NCBI RefSeq assembly: GCF_017086465.1
Contig: NZ_CP070961.1
Span: 1 to 64,000 of the forward strand
Length of the DNA stretch: 64,000 nucleotides
DNA from: Nocardioides sp. zg-1228
GTDB lineage: Bacteria > Actinomycetota > Actinomycetes > Propionibacteriales > Nocardioidaceae
Direction: 5' to 3'
Position 1 is the stretch's first letter; each line of letters opens with the position of its first letter. The translations under genes and the position numbers were made by a program. Shown here piece after piece: positions 13,873 to 21,615 of this stretch. The notes under the pieces are model-generated. The model worked only from the letters and a program-made list of their open reading frames with translations, made no database searches and was not told the DNA's origin.

Positions 13873-15913
13873 AGTCACACGCTTGGACGGGATCCTGGCT
13901 ACGACCATCGACGACAACACGCGGGAAGGAATCTGGGAGTCAGCGTCGGCCATCCTGAAGCATGGTCCCAACCCAGGTCAGGCAAGCGATCCGACCGTGC
14001 TCGCGCTGGGCTACGTGCAGTCCGGCAAGACGACCTCGATCACCGCGCTTGCTGCCGCTGCCGCGGACGAGGGCTATCAGGTCATCGTTGCTCTTCTTGG
14101 GTCCACTAACCTGCTTCTCGATCAGAACAAGCAGCGGCTCGAAGGGTCCCTAGGGATCACGACTCGCAGCGACTACATCTGGATCAGCGAGACGAACCCA
14201 GCCACCGACGCTGCGGGCAAGAAGCTTCGCAGCTTCGTCGACATGGGCCGGGTATGTCTTGTGCCTGTGCTCAAGCACGCAGGACGCATCAGGGCCGTTG
14301 CGAAGCAACTGGCGAAGCTGCCGGACGAGCTGCGCGTGCTCGTCATCGACGACGAGGCAGACCAGGCGTCGCTGAACACCGGCAAGGACGCCGAAAGTCA
14401 GACCTACGCTGCCATTCGCGAGCTGCGGTCGTCCGTCCCGAGCCATCTCTATGTGCAATACACGGCAACGCCGTACGCGCCCCTCATGCTGGACGCTGCC
14501 GACATACTGAGCCCCCAACACGTGGAGTTCCTGACCCCGGGCGAGGGATATACAGGCGGCAAGCAGTTCTTCATCGACCATGCCGATCGAGTCGTTCGCA
14601 ACGTGCCCATGTTGGACGAGCAGGCCTCCAAGAGCCCACCGCTACAGCTACAGAAGAGCCTGCATCAGGCCCTGTCGTCGTTCCTAGCAGGCACTGCACT
14701 CCTTCTACTCAAAGACGCGGCGAGCCCGCCGATCAGCATGCTGGTTCACTCCACGGCTCGCAACGACGTTCAGGCGCGGTACGAGTTCCTCATTCGCCGG
14801 CAGCTGGACCAGTGGCGCAAGGCCTTGGTGCCCGACGACCCCGAAACAATTCCAGAGTCCATCACCGACGAACGCGAACGGCTCGTGCAGAACGGTGCCT
14901 CAGACGTCGACGATCAGACCTTCGCTCACAAGCTGAAGTTCGTACTCGCACAGGCAATGACCTGGCTCGTGAACAGCGCGGCTGACATCAATAAGGTCGA
15001 CTGGCACGTATCGCCCGTCCACGTCCTCGTCGGCGGCAACAAGCTCGATCGAGGATTCACCGTCGAAGGGCTCACGGTCACCTACATGAACAGGCCTGCG
15101 AGTCCGCAGGTAGACACACTTGAGCAACGTGCTCGAGCCTTCGGCTACCGAGGGGACTTTCTGCCCTACTGCCAGTTCTTCGCCAGCAAGAAGACGATCC
15201 GCTCCCTTACCGAGATCGTGCACACCGAAGAGGACCTACGCGCGCGACTGCACGATCACATCGAGAGCGGTGGGTCGGTTCACACGTGGGCGCGCGAGAT
15301 CGGACTCGTGCTGCCGGACGGGATGACACCTACTCGATCGAGCGTGGTTTCAGCCCTGTCGACGATGGGGCTGGGCTGGCACCAGATGCGCGCGCCCTCT
15401 CGCCAGGCTGTCGACACGTCTCACAACTACGGACTTCTCGAGGAGCTTGGCCTGTTGGACGCCCCGCGAGTCTCCCAGGGTCGCCTGGCATTTCGCACCC
15501 TCACGGTCGAGTCACTCGAACCCTTGGAGCGCCTCTTCACACAATGGGCTCGTCCCGACTACAGCCCAGGATGGCTCCACGACGAGTTCGCGGGTGCCAT
15601 CGCCCGCGGCTTCACTCATCTGAAGAGCGCCACCGTCATGCTGATGGAGGACGGCGAGGCTCCACGCAAGCGCCGATGGTCTGGTGAGCTTGGCTTCGTC
15701 AATCTCTTCCAGGGCCGCGACCTGAAACCACAGCAGAACGGTGACTTCTATCCCGGGGACCGACTCGTGGAGAACCTGGAGAACGAGCCGAACCAAATCG
15801 TGATCCAGATTCATCGCACTCAAGTGCGGCAGCACGAGGACGACGGCGAGGTGCTGGCGCTCGCGGTCTACCTCGGATCAGGGCTCGTAGTTCGAAAGGA
15901 ACGGAATGTCTGA
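13865..15913 (+). CDS. Z1-domain ATPase (helicase-like, restriction-system type)
   Basis: This 682-residue protein has superfamily-2-like motifs: Walker A ALGYVQSGKTTSI (residues 47-59), Walker B VLVIDDEADQ (158-167), a motif III-like YVQYTATPYAPL (196-207), VLVGGNKLDRGFTVEGL (387-403) and an arginine-finger-like QRARAFGYRG (421-430). This matches Z1 proteins, which are found with cytosine-5 methyltransferases and nucleases in predicted restriction systems. It probably couples ATP hydrolysis to DNA translocation or remodelling during restriction. It overlaps both neighbours by eight bases, so it is translationally coupled to the HTH and ParB-like genes. Confidence 0.85.
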   Translation: MSEVTRLDGILATTIDDNTREGIWESASAILKHGPNPGQASDPTVLALGYVQSGKTTSITALAAAAADEGYQVIVALLGSTNLLLDQNKQRLEGSLGITTRSDYIWISETNPATDAAGKKLRSFVDMGRVCLVPVLKHAGRIRAVAKQLAKLPDELRVLVIDDEADQASLNTGKDAESQTYAAIRELRSSVPSHLYVQYTATPYAPLMLDAADILSPQHVEFLTPGEGYTGGKQFFIDHADRVVRNVPMLDEQASKSPPLQLQKSLHQALSSFLAGTALLLLKDAASPPISMLVHSTARNDVQARYEFLIRRQLDQWRKALVPDDPETIPESITDERERLVQNGASDVDDQTFAHKLKFVLAQAMTWLVNSAADINKVDWHVSPVHVLVGGNKLDRGFTVEGLTVTYMNRPASPQVDTLEQRARAFGYRGDFLPYCQFFASKKTIRSLTEIVHTEEDLRARLHDHIESGGSVHTWAREIGLVLPDGMTPTRSSVVSALSTMGLGWHQMRAPSRQAVDTSHNYGLLEELGLLDAPRVSQGRLAFRTLTVESLEPLERLFTQWARPDYSPGWLHDEFAGAIARGFTHLKSATVMLMEDGEAPRKRRWSGELGFVNLFQGRDLKPQQNGDFYPGDRLVENLENEPNQIVIQIHRTQVRQHEDDGEVLALAVYLGSGLVVRKERNV

Positions 15914-17012
15914 ACACCTCCCGGCCAGCGCGGGTCGCCCGTCGAGCGCCCCTCTGTCAGCTCTGCGTCTCGATCCGGAGAATCCGCGCATACCCGAGAC
16001 GCACCGCACCAAGGACACCGCTGAGCTCGCGACGCTGCTCGAGATGGGCTTCGAGGCCTATCCCGTCGCGCAGTCGATAGCCGAACTGGGCTTCTTCAAT
16101 GCCGAGCCACTCATCGTGATCCCCAGCCCTGATGAGGCGAACGCCTGGATCGTCGTCGAGGGGAACCGACGGCTCACCGCACTCATCGGACTGGCCTATC
16201 CCGAGATTCGAGCAGGCTTCGCGACACCCGATCGTTGGGAGAAGTTGGCCGCCAGCCGCTCGATCAGCCCCGAGATGGCGGTCCCGATCGTCGTCCACGA
16301 GACGCGCGAGACGACGCATGCGGAGATCGCGCGAGTTCACGTCGTCGGCAAGCTCGGGTGGCGTCCCTTCATGCAGGCTCGGTACATCGCTGCTCGCGTG
16401 GCAGAGGGACGAACACTGCAGGAAGTCGCTGACCTGATCGGCATTCCCAAGAGCAAGGCTGCCGATCTGTACCGCGACCAGGCCGTGCTGACACAGGCTG
16501 CGAACCTCGGGCTTGAGACCTCGCAGGTCGAGAGTGCCTTCTCGGTGCTCACCGTGGCCATGGGCAGCACGAAGATCCGCGGCCACGTTGGCGCACCGTT
16601 GGGATCGCAGACTGTGATCGGTCAGGATCCCGTTCCCGCCGACAGATTCGATGAGCTCAAAGAGGTGATCCAGTGGGTGTTCGGCGACGAGGAGCACGAG
16701 TCCTTGATCTCTGACTCGCGGCAGATGTCGCAACTCGGCAACGTCGTCGCCTCTGAGGTCGGACTCGAAGCGCTACGCGAGGGCAAGACGCTCGAGGAGG
16801 CGAAGCAACGGATACAGGAGAAGGGCCTGGACCCGTTGAAGGCGCTGACACTGAAGCTCAACGCTGCCAAGAACTCGCTGAACGCCGCCAGCGGCGACGT
16901 CGCCGAGTTCGCGATCGACGCCGAGGTTCAAAGCCTCGTCGACGACATCGAGTCACTGGTTGGAAGCATTCGGTCGACCCTCGATGACGTCACCGCAGAG
17001 ACCGACCTCTAG
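15906..17012 (+). CDS. ParB/Srx-fold protein of the Z1 cassette
   Basis: This 368-residue protein opens with a ParB-like N-terminal domain (LSALRLDPENPRIPETHR, about residues 18-35; then VEGNRRLTALIGL, about 86-98). A helix-turn-helix-like middle follows (GRTLQEVADLIGIPKSKAADLYR, about 170-192). The C-terminal 100 residues are probably helical or coiled coil. In the ParB/Srx fold the ENPR and EGNRR segments form the nucleotide/phosphate pocket, and some defence-linked members are nucleases or CTPases. It lies inside the operon, far from the true chromosomal parB, so a partitioning role is unlikely. Specific activity is not predictable. Confidence 0.78.
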   Translation: MSEHLPASAGRPSSAPLSALRLDPENPRIPETHRTKDTAELATLLEMGFEAYPVAQSIAELGFFNAEPLIVIPSPDEANAWIVVEGNRRLTALIGLAYPEIRAGFATPDRWEKLAASRSISPEMAVPIVVHETRETTHAEIARVHVVGKLGWRPFMQARYIAARVAEGRTLQEVADLIGIPKSKAADLYRDQAVLTQAANLGLETSQVESAFSVLTVAMGSTKIRGHVGAPLGSQTVIGQDPVPADRFDELKEVIQWVFGDEEHESLISDSRQMSQLGNVVASEVGLEALREGKTLEEAKQRIQEKGLDPLKALTLKLNAAKNSLNAASGDVAEFAIDAEVQSLVDDIESLVGSIRSTLDDVTAETDL

Positions 17013-17015
17013 CAA

Positions 17016-17891
17016 ATGACGGACCTGGAGGTCTCGACCACCGAAGCCATCGCAGACTGGATCGAGACCAGTGTGCTCGTCAGCCGCTCAGGCCACTTCG
17101 GACGCGACAAGCTGGACGACCTGGCGCAGAGCGAGATCGGCGCCTCCTCGATGAAGGTCGCGATGGCGCTCGACACGATGGCCAAGCGGGCAAGCGTGCT
17201 CGGTAGCTCCTACCCGTTTGTCGTCAGCGACCTCGCAGTCCTGCGACGAGACGGCGCGCATGCCGGCCACTATGCGGCACTGCTTCACCTCACGCCAGGT
17301 TCGGTCGCGCGTCAGACGGTGCGGGCGTCCGATACTGCCGTGATGGGCGAGCTGCTCGAGGAGATCAGCGAGGCCGCGCTTGCAAATTTTTGGGGCGATG
17401 GCGGGAACGCCGTGTCGTTCGGATACCCGTCGAAGCACGGCCGTCCCGAGTCATTTGATCAGGCTGTGGGATGGCTCGCCAAACGAATCGGCGTTGAGCC
17501 GGGACGGGGATACCGCCCGCCACGCCGAAAGGACGGCGGTGTCGACGTCGTCGCCTGGCGTCAGTTCGCGGACCGCCGACCGGGCTTTCCTGTCGCACTC
17601 GCCCAATGCACGATCCAGGCAGAGACCTTCACCAAGACCACCGACATAGACCTTCGACTCTGGGCAAGTTGGCTCGCGATGGACGTCGACCCCCTTAGCC
17701 TGCTGGTCATTCCAGGGACGATTCGGGCCGCCGGCCCAGATTGGAGACAACTGGCCACCGTGGTCATGGTCATTGATCGCCTTCGACTGCTCGAACTCCT
17801 CGGGCGTGGTCCCACAAAGGACGTTGACAATTCGTGGGTAACCGGAACGACCTCGTTGTTGCAAGCAGTCATGAGAGCGTCAGAGCTGTGA
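17016..17891 (+). CDS. Predicted PD-(D/E)XK-type restriction nuclease
   Basis: This 291-residue protein begins three bases after the ParB-like gene. The probable active-site region is KDGGVDVVAWRQFADRRPGF followed by PVALAQCTIQAE (about residues 168-202). The Asp in GGVDVV and the Gln in AQCTI match a PD-(D/E)XK core in which E-x-K is replaced by Q-C-x. Related predicted nucleases carry GQCATG at this point. No other catalytic motif is obvious. In this operon it is the best candidate for the cleaving subunit. The assignment rests on motif and context. Confidence 0.65.
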   Translation: MTDLEVSTTEAIADWIETSVLVSRSGHFGRDKLDDLAQSEIGASSMKVAMALDTMAKRASVLGSSYPFVVSDLAVLRRDGAHAGHYAALLHLTPGSVARQTVRASDTAVMGELLEEISEAALANFWGDGGNAVSFGYPSKHGRPESFDQAVGWLAKRIGVEPGRGYRPPRRKDGGVDVVAWRQFADRRPGFPVALAQCTIQAETFTKTTDIDLRLWASWLAMDVDPLSLLVIPGTIRAAGPDWRQLATVVMVIDRLRLLELLGRGPTKDVDNSWVTGTTSLLQAVMRASEL

Positions 17892-18169
17892 CCACCAAGG
17901 CTGACATCGTCTGGGACATCGCACTGCAACTCGGAGCGGAGCCTCCGAGGATGTCCACGGGATCGACGGAGCCCCGAGAGATCTTCGAGATCGTCAACGA
18001 CCGCCTAGGACTCGGCATCGACAGCCGGCTCACGAAACCCGACATGGCTCGCCAGATCGTCGAGGCCGCAGGCTTGACCTGGAACGCCCACTACGAATCC
18101 AGTGGCGGGACGGTGACCAAGGTGGGCCTTGCGGCAGTGCTCGAGGCTGTCGAGCACTTTGTTGCCTGA
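17888..18169 (+). CDS. Small protein, last gene of the Z1 operon
   Basis: A GTG at 17888 overlaps the TGA of the nuclease gene, giving a 93-residue protein (VTTKADIVWDIALQLGAEPP...). It contains STEPREIFEIVNDRLGLGI, LTKPDMARQIVEAAGLTW and TVTKVGLAAVLEAVEHF, which read as compact helical segments. It could be a specificity or accessory domain of the nuclease, split off as a separate chain. I do not recognise the family with confidence. It ends 12 bases before the convergent methyltransferase gene. Confidence 0.65.
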   Translation: MTTKADIVWDIALQLGAEPPRMSTGSTEPREIFEIVNDRLGLGIDSRLTKPDMARQIVEAAGLTWNAHYESSGGTVTKVGLAAVLEAVEHFVA

Positions 18170-18181
18170 TTGGGTCGCTGA

Positions 18182-19621
18182 TCAGCCGGCGACACGGCGA
18201 GCGTCAGCCGAGCGACGACGCCTAACGATGACCTCGCGGCTCGAATCACGATGACGCTCAAGGGCCTCGTCTGGGCTGATCGCCGATTCCTCGACGGCTA
18301 GCGCGAGGCGTGGCGCGCGGCGTCGCACGGCGGCCAATGAGCTAAGCACGTGCTCGCGGAAGACGTGGTATGCGGCGCCGACGTTCACACCGTTGCCCAT
18401 CTGCTTATAGGTGGCAGCGTCGGGCTGGTCACCGAAGTCGAACCACTCCGGCAGGCCCTGCAGCCGAGCAGCCTCGCGAGGGGAAATTCGGCGGAGCCGA
18501 TCGCCAAGGATGCTCGTTTGAGTGATCGCCACCAGTGCTGGAACGTAAGTCGCCTGCTTCACTCGCAAGCCCGACGGTCGCAGGTGCATTACCGTCTCGG
18601 CTAGTGAACTGGCGCCCTGCGCCTGCCATTCGAACTTCCTTCGGGACGACGGGAAGTCGCGGAGGTAGTTCCATCGGGAGAGCCAGTCCTCTAGAACGTC
18701 CTGGTGCTCGGTGTAGAAAGCCGCGTTTTTGCGAAGGAACGAGGCCTTCCAGTCCGCGGTCCCGACAGGGACCACCAGGTCGTCCTCGTGGATGAACGCG
18801 TCGACCCACACCGGGAAGCCCGGCAGCTTCTCGACACCTGCGGATCGCAGCGTGACCACGAAGTCGTTCCACGCTTCCACCCAAGTCGTCTCCGCAGGTC
18901 CAAGATTCAGCCGCAACTCATTTCGGAGCTCTGGATCGGGCTGGACGGGCAGATGTGTCTCTAGGTCCCACTCGGATGGTGACCAACCGTCGACTGGAAG
19001 GTGAGGGACCGACGGATCGACATCGATGTGGGAGCCGCGGGTTCCGACATACGTCGCCATGATGAAGACGCGCTCGCGAACTTGTGGTCGTCCTCCACGC
19101 TCGGGCGGAAGCAGATGCGGCGAAAACACGATCGGCCGAGACGACACCTGGTAGCCGAGCTCCCGGAGCGAGCGGACAATCACGTCCCACTCGTGCCTAT
19201 GACGCGGCCCGTAGATGTTCCGGACGTTCTCCAGCAGAACGACTGTTGGCCTCCGCACCTCAAGAATCCGGAGGATGTTCCAGAACAACGTTCCGCGTGC
19301 CTCGTCCATGCCCCGCTGGAGGCCAGACTTCGAGAACGGCTGGCACGGAAAGCCGGCAGCCAAGACATCGTGCTTGGGCACCCGCATGTGGGTCTCGGTG
19401 TCATTGATGATGTCGCCGTGAGCCTGGATGCCCCAGTTCCGCTCATAGACAGCAGCGGCCTCAACGTCCTTCTCGACAGCGTAGACGCACTCGCCACCCA
19501 AGGCCCCGAGAGCAGCGTGGAACCCGCCAACGCCTGCGAACAGGTCGACGAACGTGAACGGAGCCGAGCTCATGTCAGCCAGCTTAGCTGAGTCTTCAGC
19601 TTTGTGCCCGCGTTCTCGCAT
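18182..19621 (-). CDS. DNA cytosine-5 methyltransferase (Dcm type)
   Basis: This enzyme transfers methyl from S-adenosylmethionine to cytosine C5. All key motifs are present: I FVDLFAGVGGF (24-34), IV AAGFPCQPFSKSG with the catalytic Cys (about 93), VI LLENVRNI (129-136), VIII QVRERVF (180-186), IX RRISPREAARLQGLPEWF and X YKQMGNGVNVGAAYHV. The region between VIII and IX (190-380) is the target-recognition domain, about 190 residues. The ATG at 19621 has GGAG seven bases upstream; an ATG at 19573 would remove 16 residues. It is the presumed modification arm protecting DNA from the adjacent Z1/nuclease operon. Confidence 0.93.
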   Translation of the reverse strand: MRERGHKAEDSAKLADMSSAPFTFVDLFAGVGGFHAALGALGGECVYAVEKDVEAAAVYERNWGIQAHGDIINDTETHMRVPKHDVLAAGFPCQPFSKSGLQRGMDEARGTLFWNILRILEVRRPTVVLLENVRNIYGPRHRHEWDVIVRSLRELGYQVSSRPIVFSPHLLPPERGGRPQVRERVFIMATYVGTRGSHIDVDPSVPHLPVDGWSPSEWDLETHLPVQPDPELRNELRLNLGPAETTWVEAWNDFVVTLRSAGVEKLPGFPVWVDAFIHEDDLVVPVGTADWKASFLRKNAAFYTEHQDVLEDWLSRWNYLRDFPSSRRKFEWQAQGASSLAETVMHLRPSGLRVKQATYVPALVAITQTSILGDRLRRISPREAARLQGLPEWFDFGDQPDAATYKQMGNGVNVGAAYHVFREHVLSSLAAVRRRAPRLALAVEESAISPDEALERHRDSSREVIVRRRRSADARRVAG

Positions 19622-19799
19622 GGTGTTCTCCCGTCCGTTGCCCCGATCCCGGCGTGCGACTCACTGACGTCGCCAACCCTCGATGGTAGACGCCACCACC
19701 GACGGATTGTTGAGCCGCCGCCTGGATGAGTTGGGACGCGCGGCGGGCATTTCGGCGACCCGTTGATAGCCGACGATCTCTTCCTGGACGATCTGACGC

Positions 19800-20434
19800 G
19801 TGGCGTCTGGACCTTGGAGTGACGACGAGATCGGCGTGACCGTCGATGTCTACTTCCGCATGCTGACACTCGAGCTCGCTGGCGAGAGCTACACGAAGAT
19901 TGAGTTCCGTCGCGAGGTCGAGCGGGACGTCGATCGCCTTCATGCTGAAGGCAGTGGCCGATGGTGACGTCGCCCCCTCCGAGCTCGGTGCAGAGGTCGC
20001 CGCGCCGAACGCCGGCTGGCCAGCGGGCCGGGGCGCACGTGTCGGCGTCCTGGGACTCGACTTCGCGGCGATTGAGTCATCCAACAGAGCCCTCGGGCGT
20101 GCAGGCGAGGAATCCGTGCTTGCTTGCGAGCGCGGGCGGCTGGCTGCCGCGGGCCGCCCAGATCTGGCAGCGGAGGTCCGCCATGTCTCTGTAGTCGACG
20201 GCGACGGACTGGTTACGACATTCGGTCCTTCCAAGGCCTGACCGATGAGCCGGTCTTCACGAGGTCAATACCACGCGGTATGGCAAGGAAGTGCCCTTCT
20301 ACATCTCCGGAACCGAAGTCGAGGCGTCCATCGATCTTGGGCCCGCATACCGGCTGTGGCGCGTGTATCGCTACGGCAAGGTGGACACCGGCTACTACCG
20401 GCTGCCAGGCCCGTTGACTCAGCACGCCCGACAC
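19800..20434 (+). pseudogene. Frameshifted DUF3883-domain protein
   Basis: Pieces of one protein lie in successive frames on the plus strand. WSDDEIGVTVDVYFRMLTLELAGESYTK-type text starts near 19815 and stops at 19965. A second frame (about 19900-20207) has NRALGRAGEESVLACERGRLA. The continuation GYDIRSFQGLTDE (20211-20250) is in a third register. EVNTTRYGKEVPFYISGTEVE onward (from 20252) is in another. Order and spacing fit DUF3883 proteins, whose C-terminal domain carries the E-V-K-T motif and is common in restriction and defence loci. At least three frameshifts make it non-functional. It runs divergently from the methyltransferase gene and its end meets vsr. Confidence 0.72.
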
Positions 20435-20878
20435 CTATCGTGGGCTGCCCTCAGTCGGATGCTGACTCCGGACGGCCACGGCTACGGCCGTCGCGACCGT
20501 CTCGGGATCCTCATGCTCCCAGAAGCGAAGGACGGTCCATCCAGCGTCCTGCAGCCGTGAGGTGGTGTCGGCGTCACGGGCGACGTTCCGAGCCAACTTC
20601 GCCGACCAGTAGGACGCGTTCGTCCGCGCCACGGTCCGATGCTTCGGGCAGGCGTGCCAGTAGCAGCCATCGATGAAGACGGCGATGCGCTGCTTGGTGA
20701 AGACGATGTCGGCCGTGCGGTTGAGACCAGGCTCCGGCCGATGGGCGACGCGGAAGCGGAGGCCGGCTGCGTGGAGTCGGCGTCGGACTGCGAGTTCGGG
20801 CGTGGTGTCTCGGGACCTGTTGCCCTGCATGACCTTGCGAGACGCGGTGCTGCTCGCCCAACTCTCGTACCCAGCCAT
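20435..20878 (-). CDS. vsr: Very short patch repair endonuclease Vsr
   Basis: Vsr nicks DNA beside T:G mismatches left when 5-methylcytosine deaminates, and usually travels with a cytosine-5 methyltransferase. The 147-residue protein from ATG 20878 has the conserved start MQGNRSRDTTPELAVRRRLH, the catalytic Asp in TADIVFTKQRIAVFIDG and the zinc/histidine segment CYWHACPKH. It ends with WTVLRFWEHE. An upstream in-frame extension to 20926 is possible but not needed. Its retention argues that the nearby Dcm-type enzyme is, or recently was, active. Confidence 0.93.
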   Translation of the reverse strand: MAGYESWASSTASRKVMQGNRSRDTTPELAVRRRLHAAGLRFRVAHRPEPGLNRTADIVFTKQRIAVFIDGCYWHACPKHRTVARTNASYWSAKLARNVARDADTTSRLQDAGWTVLRFWEHEDPETVATAVAVAVRSQHPTEGSPR

Positions 20879-21099
20879 GCCGCCTAGCATCGCCTCTGTG
20901 AGCCGACAGGGCCAAGCGCTCTGCACGAGGCACGTCGGGAGGACGATGCCTTGATTGACTGGAGACCTTCGGGAGTCGCACGCGCAGAACCTCGAGCACT
21001 GCGGCTCGGTCGGTGGAGCCGATCAGGGATGGCTCCGGCGTCGGTCGTCGCACGACAATCCTTGCAAAACGATCACGGCGGTTCCGCCGCACAGCGACG
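20879..21099. other. 221-base gap between vsr and HNH genes
   Basis: I find no convincing gene, RNA or repeat here. Both flanking genes are on the minus strand, so the vsr promoter must lie here. Confidence 0.5.
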
Positions 21100-21615
21100 T
21101 CAGCCCTTCGGGATCAATCCAGGATGCGCTCGGTCAATGCGGTAGCGGAGTACTTCAAACACCCCTGGCCACCAGAGCCCACAACGCTCGGCAACGGTCT
21201 CCCATGGGTAGACGTGAACGTCCACGCCCTTGAGGTTGTTGTGATTGCGGCACAGGTGAATGCGGTTTCCTGGCAGCGTCGCTCCGCCAAGTGCGTACGG
21301 GAAGAGGTGATCAATCTGCAGCTCCTGGCGGAGGGGGCAGTCGTACCCCCAAATGAGGCGACTTTCACAGCGGGCGCTTGACAGGGGCTTGTCCGTGAAA
21401 TCTCTCGCCCCGTAGACGGCCGTAAGAGACCTCGGATCAAGGTCGAGTTCGTTGAACCAGTCTGGATGAACGAGTGCCAGACCGACAGTCCACTCATGGG
21501 AGTCCTGGAAGCGCTGCAGCGTCCTCGGCCAGCCGTCGTCGAACGCGCGACTCAAGGCTGAGTAATACTCGCTGGCGACTGCCGTCCGCTGACCAACTGA
21601 GGCGATTATGTCCAA
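21100..21615 (-). CDS. HNH endonuclease
   Basis: This 171-residue protein has a C-terminal HNH nuclease core: a Cys pair in ARCESRLIWGYDCPL, then LQIDHLFPYALGG, GNRIHLCRNHNNLKG. The DH, N and H positions of the HNH metal-binding fold are present, with Cys residues that may bind a structural zinc. The N-terminal 75 residues are unrecognised and could bind DNA. Its ATG overlaps the end of the upstream DGQHR gene, so the two form one transcription unit. It may act with the DGQHR protein in restriction or defence. Confidence 0.82.
   Translation of the reverse strand: MDIIASVGQRTAVASEYYSALSRAFDDGWPRTLQRFQDSHEWTVGLALVHPDWFNELDLDPRSLTAVYGARDFTDKPLSSARCESRLIWGYDCPLRQELQIDHLFPYALGGATLPGNRIHLCRNHNNLKGVDVHVYPWETVAERCGLWWPGVFEVLRYRIDRAHPGLIPKG

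Noticed and set aside
15906..17012. ParB-like gene as the chromosomal partition protein
   Set aside because: It lies in the island operon, has no parA partner and its C-terminus differs. The true parAB lies on the other side of oriC in such genomes.
19596..20234. Minus-strand open frame of 212 residues opposite the DUF3883 relic
   Set aside because: Recognisable DUF3883 segments read on the plus strand in three registers. The minus frame has only a short plausible stretch and no domain.
20951..21381. Short plus-strand open frames between vsr and the HNH gene
   Set aside because: They are antisense to the HNH gene or lack any start signal or family pattern.
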